From Ixodes scapularis (taxonomy: Eukaryota > Arthropoda > Arachnida > Ixodida > Ixodidae), in contig NW_024609857.1 of the NCBI RefSeq assembly GCF_016920785.2, forward strand, positions 135,453,589-135,517,588: 64,000 nt of DNA, given 5' to 3'. The notes under the pieces are model-generated. The model ran no database searches. It was not told the origin of the DNA and saw nothing but the letters and a program-made list of their open reading frames with translations. Below are positions 56,270 through 64,000 of this stretch, piece after piece. Made by a program: the position numbers and the translations under genes. Each line of letters starts with the position of its first letter. The first letter of the stretch is position 1.

Positions 56270-56591
56270 GTGTATTAAACTGGATGCCAATATTAGAATA
56301 GCCGATATTTAAGCCAATGTTGGAAGAGCCAGTGTGTAAGGCGTTGGATGCCAATGTTGGTTCAGCCAACGGTGAAACTTCTATGCCAATATTGGATAAA
56401 AAAGCGGAAACCACGTTGGTCCAACGTGGGCTAGAACGTTGGCAAACCAGTGGTCCAACATTGGCGTCAATGTTGGACCACCATTGGATCGGGTAGCGTT
56501 TTTCAAAAATGCCAACGTCAGACCAATATTGGAACCATTTTTTGCCAACATTGTGCCAACGGGGGTCCAACAATGGTGTGCTGCCTGGGAG

Positions 56592-59500
56592 GCTTTGCAG
56601 AAGAGAGTTTGTTGTTGACTTCACTGTTCCATTCTAGTTGCCACTTGTATCTGATGTGTTTCCTTAGGGCTGCACGGTAGTCTCTGTATGGTAGGTTTTC
56701 AATATCCACATTTCTTTCACTACATATGTTTGCAGCACGGTCAGCCTCTTCATGTCCGGCAATTCGTACGTGGCTTGGAACCCAGCAGAATACTATTTGA
56801 ATATTGTTTTCCAATGCAGTACTCACTTTGAACTGTAAATCAGTAACAAGGGGATTTTTTGTTGCCTCAAGCGATGGAAGTGCTCTTAGAGCACCGAGGG
56901 AGCCAGTGTAAACTATGGAGCATGGAAATCTATTTTTTGTGATGCGATTTGTGGCAAGAAGTTAACCATAAAGCCCTGCCGTTAAAATTGTCGCGTTGCT
57001 ATTAATTCTCCGCACACATTCATATGAAGGCCCGATTGCGGAGCAACCGACCGAGGAGTTACTTTTTGTGCCATCAGTGTAAAAGCTGATGTAGTTGTTA
57101 TACTCTCTTGCCGTTGAAAGAATTCTTGCCTTGACACTTCATGGGAGATGTCTTTCTTGTTGTATTGGGTCAAAGACAGGTCTACAACAGGCAAACATTG
57201 CCATGAAGCTATTGTTCTTAAAACCGAAGCAACAGTTAGGCTGATGTCAAGACCTGCCGAGACGGCTTCCGATTTATTTATCATTGAAAAAGGAGGAATG
57301 ATTGAGGGTTTATTTAGGAAAGTTCTTTCGAAACGTGATTGTTCTACAGCTCCCCGACATGAATGTTGCGGTACCGAATGAATTATAAGTGCGTACATGA
57401 AGCCTAAAGAAAATCGCCTTTTTTCAAGAGATCGCTCATTGGCTTCAGCATAAAGGCTCAACACCGGGGATGTGCGAAAAGCACCAGTGGCAAGACCTAT
57501 TTCCTTATGGTGAACAGGATCTAACATCTTTAATGTTGATGCCCTTGCCGATCCATACACTATACTTCCATAATCAAGTCGGGATCGTACAAGTGAGCGG
57601 TAGATTCTCAATAGACATACGCGATCAGAACCCCATGACCTGTGAGAAAGGACCTTCAGGACGTTCAGTACTTTATGGCATTTTCTCTTGAGATCGATTA
57701 TATGAAAGCTAAAGGACAATTTGCTATCAAAGGTAAGGCCAAGAAATTTCTGCATCGCTTTGTTCTCGATGGGAACGTTATACATGGTCAAGGCGGGCTC
57801 TCGGGCAGGTCCACGTTTTCGAGAAAAGAGGACACAAGATGCTTTTTTGGTGGAAAACATAAACCCATTATTATTTGTACACTTTACCATATTGTTAATT
57901 GTTAACTGAACTCTGCGTTCACAAATAGAAAATTTGCAAGATGACAAAGAAATTTAAAGGTCGTCGACATACAAGGAATGTTGGACTGAGGGGGGAATTA
58001 CTTGCGAAATGGAATTTATTTTTTATTAGAAAAAGAGTAGCACTGAGGGCACAACCTTGGGGTACGCCAATTTCTTGCACGAATCCTCTAGGAAGAGTAG
58101 CTCCCAACTGGACATGAAATGTGCGTCTTCCTAAATAGTCCTGAATAGCACCCAGCATTCGACCACGAATGCCAAAGTTATATAGATCATTTATAATTCC
58201 ATATCGCCAAGTTGTGTCATATGCTTTCTCTAAATAAAAAAACACTAACAAACAAAACTGTCTATTTACAAAGGCCTCACGTACAGTCGTTTCAAACCTA
58301 ACAAGATGGTCAAGAGTAGACCTAGAGGAACGGCCACCACATTGATACTTTGCAAGTAAGTTTTTTTCCTTCAAGGACATATGTTAGCCTTCGGTTGATC
58401 ATTCGTTCCAGGGTTTTTCCCAGACAACTTGTTACAACTTGTTAAGGCTATAGGTCTGTAAATGGTTACCTTAGAGGGGTCCTTTCCAGGTTTTAATAAA
58501 GGAATTATGTTGGCTACCTTTCACTGAAGTGGAAAACATACTTCCCTCCAGATTCGGTTAAAAAGGTATCAAATTAATTCTAGTGGGGAAAGGTGAAGAT
58601 GTTTCAGCATTTCATAATGGATGCCATCAGGACCAGCAGCTGAAAGTTTGGTATGTTTCAATACCAGCTGGAGTTCATGCAATGTGAAAGGGGAATTGTA
58701 ATGTTCCCTCTCATCTCCAGATGTTTTTACAATTTGTCTTTCTGCTTGGTGCTTATGTCGTTGGAATACAGCTGGGTAATGTTTAGAGCTGAAGACAAAT
58801 TGAAAGTGCTTCCCCAGAATATCGGCCTGCTCCTCCAAATTTGCAGGTCATTACCCATTTCTGGTCAAAAGGGGACCAGAGAAAGCACGATAGGTGCCAT
58901 TCACTTTATGGATTCTGTCCCACATTTCTTTGGGTGTTTTGGCACTGTTAATTGAGGAGGCATACTTCTGAAAACTCTGACGTTTGATCGCCTGTGGATA
59001 CATCTAGCTTGGGCTTTCATCTTCTTAAATTAAATTACATTACTTAGAGTAGGATAACGTCTAAGTTTACCCCACGCTCGGTTTTGGTTCGTCTTTGCCT
59101 CGCGGCAATACTGATTCCACCAGGGTTTCGGGCGCCTGGGGAGGCGTGTGCATGTTATAGGTATGTTGTGCATGGCCACGGCAAGGATATGTTGTGTGAG
59201 TAGTTCGTTTAGCTCGTCAATTGAGAGCTGGTCAAATGATATGCAAGCTAGAAGTGAGGACTGGGTAAAACCTTCCCAATTATTAGTGTTGGAGGCGGGA
59301 GGAAACGCTCAAGGACAACTGGAAAGTGATCGCTTCCATACGGGTTCTGTATAACCCACCACGTAAAGAGAGGGAATAAGCTGGGATCAGCTATCGCAAG
59401 ATCTATACACGTAAAAGTGTTTGACAAAAAGCTGTAGTGAGTGGGTTGTTTTTTATTCATCAAGCATAAATCTGATGAGAGCAGGAATCGTTCTATTATT

Positions 59501-59958
59501 ACTCCCCGCGTGTCCCGTCTGTTACATCCCCACAAGGGATTCTGGGCATTTAGGTCACCAAGGATAAGAAATGGATGTGGAAGTTGTCTAACAAAAGCTT
59601 CAAGTTCTTTATATTTCAATGGATAATTAGGAGGTATATATAATGAACATATAGTTACTGCACGATCAGTTAAAACTTTTGCAGCAACTGCTTCCAGTTT
59701 GGTGTCCAGGCACACCTCAACACAAGGAGTTGATCTTTGGACTATTATGGCAACGCCACCAGAAGCGTGTGATCCATATGGCCTATCCTTCCGGAATAGC
59801 TGGAAGCGCTTTAGTAGGTTTGAGTGGCTTTCTTTTAGGTACGTCTCCTGAAGGCAAAGAGCTATAGGGTTGTGTTCCCCCAACAAATTGTAGACATCAT
59901 CGTAGTTACAAAGTAGTCCTCGACAATCCCACTGTATGATGCTCATAAGGTTAGCCAA
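56592..59958 (-). pseudogene. LINE ORF2: endonuclease, reverse transcriptase, RNase H (broken)
   Basis: The endonuclease frame 59958-59248 is open (236 codons): IIQWDCRGLLCN, ALCLQETYL, LILGDLNAQNPLWGC, and NPYGSDHFPVV, so all active-site blocks are present. The reverse transcriptase follows with stops and shifts: LSAAGPDGIHYEMLKHL (58700-58650), QCGGRSSRSTLDHL, motif A FFYLEKAYDTTWR with the catalytic Asp replaced by Tyr, GVPQGCALSATLF, and LYVDDL followed by a stop (about 57970). The frame 57947-56982 (321 codons) covers the thumb region. RNase H begins FYTDGTKSNSS near 57085 and ends VFCWVPSHVRIAGHEEADRA at 56780-56720. It is then interrupted by the 4.3-kb element. Confidence 0.85.
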
Positions 59959-60059
59959 GCTAGTAATGGCTCTTGGCTATCGTAGCTGCATAGAGGAGTC
60001 ACACATAATTTGTTTTGGTTGTGTAGGAGTATGAAAAGCCTTGCTCCTATAGGGTATTA

Positions 60060-61484
60060 TCAAGGTGGAGTGACCGGCTTTTTAGCTTTTTGCTTTGGGG
60101 TCTGAACCTCTATCTCCTTGAGGTCTGTGTCAGGGGCAGGAAGTTCTTCACCGTCTGCCGTTGCTTCTGTATTCGATGTTTTCTTGTCAGCAAGCCTGTC
60201 TGAACACCTCGAATAGTCGGTGCTTTTGGGGGGCAGACCCCGGCCTTTGCCTAACACTTTAGGGCGAGTGGTCGACGTGCAAGGCCGAACCACCGATCCG
60301 TCCATCTGGTCGGGTTCTACAGATACTGCAGGTGCTGCACGTGGCAAGTGCTGTTTCCGTGGTGAGGAAGTCCTCCTCTGAGAGGAGGAGCGGGGGGCTC
60401 GCCCCTCTTGGGAGGGCGACCTGTGAGGAGTGGGCAATGGAGTTACATCCATCGCCTCTGTTGCACCCGAGTCTTTGGCATGACTGGGTGCCTTAGCTGC
60501 TGTCGCAGCCGAGAGGGAATGCCTAGGAAGAGAGAGCTTCAACCTGGGCGTCGAGGACTGAAGTGGTTCCCCAGGGTTCCCAAGGGACACCTGGGTCGCC
60601 ACTGATATCTTAGGCGGTGCAGGTCCCCTGCTGGACACCACCTCGGCATAAATGCCTCTCTGAAAATCGGACAGGCGACGCTTTGCATCATGATAGGATA
60701 CGTTTTCTTTGACCTTAAGTGCGAGAATTTCTATTTCCTTTTTAAATTGGTCGCATGTTTTAGAATAGGCTGGGTGGATGCCATTGCAATTTGCACATTT
60801 GTAATCTGCGTTGCAGTCGTCAGCGGTGTGATCGGTGCCGCTACACCTGGCGCATGTCTCGCGACCGCGGCAAGTGCGCGAACCATGTCCGTACCGCTGG
60901 CAACAAAAGCAGCGAAGAGGATTTGGGACATAGGGCCGCACCTTACATTTGATGTAACCGGCCTTAACAGAAGGTGGCAAAATGTTCCTTTCGAAAGTCA
61001 ATACAACGTGTTTGGTGGGTTGTTCATTGCCGTCCCTTCGGATATTAATGCGTTTTGCAGCCACAACCTCTTGGGATTGAAGGCCCTCCAGAATTTCATT
61101 CTCAGGACTGTCCATTAGGTCATCCTGCGAGATCACACCGCGTACGGTGTTCAGTATACGATGGGCGGACACGGGGACCTTGATATCTTGGATGGTTTCA
61201 AGGTTGACTAAGGCCGTAGCTGGGTATTTTTCATTCACATGTACAAGGAGATCACCTGAAAAGAGCTTTTTTGCTTCAAATTTACCTCCCAAGATGCCTT
61301 GAAGCACCTTCGCAACAATGAATGGAGAAAGCCTAGAGAGTGGTTTGGAGTTTTCTTCAGAGTGCAAGACGAAGAATTTCGTAAAGTGGTCACTTGAGTC
61401 ATTTATACTAAGGAAATTGGACAGAGCTTCGGTGCGGACCCTTTTCAGGGACCGATCGGAAGTTTTGTTGTGCTTGGAACACAT
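60060..61484 (-). CDS. LINE ORF1 (gag-like, three zinc knuckles)
   Basis: An intact 474-codon frame. The N-terminal 180 residues include segments typical of this ORF1 family (RISPF-like regions and KHVVLTFERNILP). Three consecutive zinc knuckles follow: CFCCQRYGHGSRTC (about residues 190-203), CARCSGTDHTADDC (about 210-223) and CANCNGIHPAYSKTC (about 231-245). A Ser/Pro/Arg-rich C-terminus (residues 290-474) follows with no defined fold. ORF1 proteins of this type bind element RNA. ORF2 starts about 100 bp downstream. The start chosen is the first Met, close to the 5' untranslated region end. Confidence 0.85.
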   Translation of the reverse strand: MCSKHNKTSDRSLKRVRTEALSNFLSINDSSDHFTKFFVLHSEENSKPLSRLSPFIVAKVLQGILGGKFEAKKLFSGDLLVHVNEKYPATALVNLETIQDIKVPVSAHRILNTVRGVISQDDLMDSPENEILEGLQSQEVVAAKRINIRRDGNEQPTKHVVLTFERNILPPSVKAGYIKCKVRPYVPNPLRCFCCQRYGHGSRTCRGRETCARCSGTDHTADDCNADYKCANCNGIHPAYSKTCDQFKKEIEILALKVKENVSYHDAKRRLSDFQRGIYAEVVSSRGPAPPKISVATQVSLGNPGEPLQSSTPRLKLSLPRHSLSAATAAKAPSHAKDSGATEAMDVTPLPTPHRSPSQEGRAPRSSSQRRTSSPRKQHLPRAAPAVSVEPDQMDGSVVRPCTSTTRPKVLGKGRGLPPKSTDYSRCSDRLADKKTSNTEATADGEELPAPDTDLKEIEVQTPKQKAKKPVTPP

Positions 61485-62175
61485 AGAAATGGGAAAAGAA
61501 GTTCAGTGCCAGGGTGCACCGCCCACCACGGAGCCAACAAGGGGGTAGGTAATGTGCCATAGCAAGAAAGGCTTGGCTGACACAATTACTCCACCAGTGC
61601 TGCCCGGGCACTATACCCAAGTGTAATTGCAGAGATAAGTCCTGTTTACACTCAAGGTTGGCCCTTGTCGCCTAAGGAGGTGAAAAAGGAAGGAAGAGAG
61701 TGTAGAAGAAAAGAGAAAGAGGTGGGAGGAAAAGTGAAAGAAGGAAGAATAGGGTAGAAGAGGCGACTGACTGAATCATCCTGGTCGGGCCAGGCCAGGA
61801 CACCCGTCTACGAGAAGCAGGGGCCGAAGCGGTGTATTGCCTCGCCCGGAGGGCCCCGAAGGGTCGAAACATACCCCGGGCTCAGCCCAACCACCAGGGT
61901 CCCCTTTTCCCCGGACACGGGTACGCCACGCACAGCCAGACGTGGGTGGGCGAACGCACATGGCTCGGGGTTCGTAATGACGCCACCCACAAAGCACCTA
62001 CTAAAGTAGGTGCCCCCTGCGTGCGGATATGGTGGCCCACGTGGCTGGGGTCCGTGGTGACGCTACTCACCAAGCACCTAGCACCTAAGGTGCAGGTGCC
62101 CCCTGCGGGGCTCGGGGTGCGTGGAGACGCTACTCTCCAAACACCTGCTTTCACAGGTGCCCCCTGCGGGGCCTC
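61485..62175 (-). promoter_or_regulatory. LINE 5' region with hairpin-bearing tandem repeats
   Basis: Three imperfect units of about 70-85 bp (62175-61975) each contain GGGGCACCT, an inverted-repeat stem around AGGTGC/GCACCT, and AGTAGCGTC or GTGGCGTC with CACGNACCCC. Tandem 5' units like this act as promoters in some LINEs (established for other families); that role here is inferred. Downstream to 61485 is a pyrimidine-rich leader. Confidence 0.5.
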
Positions 62176-62309
62176 TTTTTGTTACAGAGGGTTTAAACTC
62201 GTTAGGTTGTTTGTTATCTGGCCACCCATGCATAATCCAGCGCTGAACACGATTTCTGTGGAACATAGCTCTTTCTGTTGTTATCAGAGTGTTTCATGTT
62301 GACGGGCGA

Positions 62310-62951
62310 TCATGAGCGCCTTCATCAAGTCTAACGACGAGTCCAACTGTAGTTTTTCTGAAACTTTCTGTCCCGCAGGCCTAGTACAGAGCGGTCTCTG
62401 AGTAGGTCTTCTATGAGTTCGCCGAAGTTTCACGTGTCGGCTAACCTGTGCAGGGCCGTTGAAAATTCCTCCACTGTTTAACTCTCTCCTTGTGTTCGGG
62501 TGTTGAATTGTGCTCTTTCATAGATTATGTTGCGCTTTGGAACGAAGTAGGCTTCGTAGTGGGCTAGCGCGACATCGAACTTCTTGGCGTTTTCTGGACT
62601 TAGCTTGAAAGTGTTGAAGATCTCTTCGACTTAAGTGCCCATCAAATAGACGAGTGTGTAAACTTGTATATATTCGGCTGCAGCTTGCAATCCAGAGGCT
62701 GTGAGGTACCGAAGAAAACCTTTCTTTCATGACGGCCATTTATTTAGAGTGGCGAAGGTAAAGGGCTCAGCTAGATCCATCTGGAACGATGCCATGGCGT
62801 ACCTGATGTCCGATTTTGTACCTTGAGTATGACCAGAGACATTCCCCGTAGCAGCTGCTTTAGCAGCCGCTTCGGCACCTGAAGAGGAGCCGGTTGTTTC
62901 GCGAGCTGATGGGTTAAGACCGGTAATATCCCATTCCCACTTCTGACACAT
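62310..62951 (-). pseudogene. Gypsy Gag fragment (minus)
   Basis: The minus-strand frame starts MCQKWEWDITG at 62951. After an Ala-rich stretch it continues MASFQMDLAEPFTFATLNKW, FLRYLTASGLQAAAE, VYTLVYLMGT, ENAKKFDVALAHYEAYFVPK, IIYERAQFNTRTQGESVEEF and LADTCNFGELIEDLLRDR. These blocks match the Gag of K02A2.6/Mag-type Gypsy elements, with several frame breaks and an in-frame stop. The sequence TGTGTCAGAAGTGGG just at its start looks like the primer-site region after an LTR. It probably belongs with the integrase at 50.5-51.5 kb, separated by the LINE. Confidence 0.75.
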
Positions 62952-63904
62952 TGCTCGATGTGGAAAAAATTAAAGCTTTCAACATGGAGTAGGGTACGCA
63001 AAAAAACCCTTTATTCACTTCTTTCTATTTCCTCGTGTCGGCCAAACTGACACGAGAGGTGAATTACCTCACACACTCTGTACTTTATTTATTTGCAAAA
63101 AGAAGTAGAATGCACACGAGGGTGTTGCAAGGACGTTACGTGCAAGCCATGTATCGCGCTAATTCGGCCGAACTTGCGTCTTCTTTAAATTTCAGCTAGG
63201 CGATGCCGTAGAATCAACGAGCTGAGTTTGATGACCACATTTATGGCTCTCACGGTACACAGTAGAAGATATTTGCGACTCCAGCGACCTATAGGGGACG
63301 CCACCATCGGGCAAATATGGCGGTCTCATCCAGGTCCTGCCGTGCCATGTGCCAGCTCAACGCACAACGCTGCGGCACCAGCAAGCAAGCATTCGACTCA
63401 AAATGGTTTGCCTCGCGTTTTATCTTCCAAGTTTCGAACCTGCGGCGATGTGGTGGGGTAAGTGAACTTCCAGCGGCTTGACTTTCTGCGAGGAAACGAG
63501 GAAAGGACTGCCCACTGTCCTTCCACGGTGCTGATGAACGTTTATACACGCAGGATGTCTGGCTCACGCGGTTACATAGGTCGATTGTAGAGCAACCTGG
63601 GCCACAAGGTTATACTACGGTTACGACACAGTCAACGGTAGAACTGTTCTGTCGCGCAAACCACCGACAACATGTAATCACAGAAGCCACAAGAGACGAG
63701 CAGAAATCGCGAAAGGACCTGTTCCGGCCAGCTCAGTGTTTTCCCGCTAGGTGCCGTTAGTTTTGCTGGAGTCGCAAATACATTTAGGTGATGAGTCTCT
63801 GTCCGACGCGGTGACCACATTATGTTCGGCGCACTGAGCGCGCTTCACTCGCACGGGAATAAATGGCGCCTAAGTATAAAGGGGCTTGCGAAGGCTTGTA
63901 TTAA
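62952..63904. other. Possible Gypsy LTR region; no gene
   Basis: On the minus strand an AATAAA (about 63012) lies 5' of the Gag fragment, consistent with the end of a 5' LTR. LTR limits could not be set, because no second copy is present. GCGACTCCAGCGACCTA near 63281 recurs at about 8451. Confidence 0.35.
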
Positions 63905-64000
63905 GAGCTTGTGAAGCAAAAAAATTGGGTTGTGGGGATATTTATACAGCGTGTAGTTGGTCAGCCATTAAAGCTGCGACGAGTCACACGCTGTAGATGA
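63905..64000 (-). mobile_element. SINE 3' end, cut by the window edge
   Basis: ATTGGGTTGTGGGGATATTTATACAGC and GCGACGAGTC...GCTGTAGATGA match the 3' part of the SINE at 51777-51988. The remainder lies beyond the window. Confidence 0.7.

Larger units (their letters stand above)
52255..56589. mobile_element. 4.3-kb DNA element with 62-bp subterminal repeats, 2-bp TSD
   Basis: The ends are CCCAGGCAGCAC and the complementary GTGCTGCCTGGG. The flanks are AG on both sides (52253-52254 and 56590-56591). Joining the flanks restores the host LINE reading across the junction (SAKP next to ILQKWAG). The left 0.75 kb is a tandem array of about 62-bp units with CCAATATTGG-type palindromes. The right 0.3 kb has related CCAATGTTGG motifs. 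The interior (53050-56230) is mostly unrecognised. A 192-codon minus-strand frame (54755-54177) has no motif I know. No transposase was identified. CACTA-like elements have 2-3 bp duplications and subterminal repeats, but the ends are not CACTA, so I leave the superfamily open. Confidence 0.85.
51515..62175 (-). mobile_element. Near full-length LINE with RNase H (minus), carrying two insertions
   Basis: Reading minus: 5' region with tandem repeats (62175-61500), intact ORF1 (61484-60060), ORF2 (59958 onward) with endonuclease, reverse transcriptase and RNase H, and a 3' end with an (ATCA/TTGA)n tail at 51515-51530. A 4,335-bp DNA element (52255-56589) and a SINE (51777-51988) interrupt it. 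Removing these leaves an element of about 6.1 kb. RNase H and the Cys/His C-terminus place it in the I-like group. It is distinct in sequence from the LINE at 41.9 kb. Confidence 0.85.

Noticed and set aside
1..64000. CRISPR arrays, bacterial operons or prophage
   Set aside because: No spaced direct repeats of that type, no ribosome-binding sites or operon structure. All recognisable coding is eukaryotic mobile DNA.

Overview
This window is animal nuclear DNA, most likely from a hard (ixodid) tick. It has no dense coding, operons or prokaryotic signals. It is almost entirely mobile DNA: RNase H-bearing LINEs, Gypsy LTR fragments, a Penelope-like element with a GIY-YIG endonuclease, Tc1, hAT, Kolobok-like and Mutator/Foldback-like DNA elements, many short palindromic MITEs, and a tRNA-derived SINE (head reads GGCCGAGTGGGCTAGCG) resembling the Ruka SINE described from ixodid ticks. 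I found no convincing host gene. Only two open reading frames look intact, and both are LINE ORF1 proteins.

Layout. 0.36-2.7 kb: decayed LINE (minus) interrupted by a hairpin insert. 3.4-7 kb: two inverted copies of an LTR-like repeat around a dead Tc1 transposase and two palindromes. 9.3-10.4 kb: a non-autonomous hAT element with an 8-bp target duplication. 11.3-12.8 kb: two related repeat units with a 42-bp GATGAC minisatellite and a cluster of CACGTG palindromes. 14.3-20.2 kb: scrambled Gypsy fragments plus head-to-head Penelope-like copies. 24.5-30.7 kb: a 6.2-kb inverted repeat whose arms carry 112-bp tandem repeats. 34-38.5 kb: SINE, MITEs and a Kolobok-like element with a THAP-like exon. 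38.7-50.2 kb: two inverted copies of a Foldback/Mutator-like element (9-bp target duplications) on either side of a near full-length LINE. 50.4-63 kb: a Gypsy element apparently split by another near full-length LINE (minus), itself split by a 4.3-kb DNA element and a SINE.

The history is nested insertion. The best-supported insertions have readable target duplications: 9301-10378 (8 bp), 38652-38690 (8 bp), 38752-40451 (9 bp), 45524-45821 (12 bp), 48274-50151 (9 bp, one mismatch), 49778-50142 (8 bp), 51777-51988 (11 bp, one mismatch) and 52255-56589 (2 bp, with the LINE frame resuming across the empty site). The candidates most likely to be undescribed are the 52-56 kb element with 62-bp subterminal repeats, the 112-bp-repeat inverted structure, and the GACGT-rich Foldback family. 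Classification rests on reading motifs and target duplications by eye; no database search was possible.
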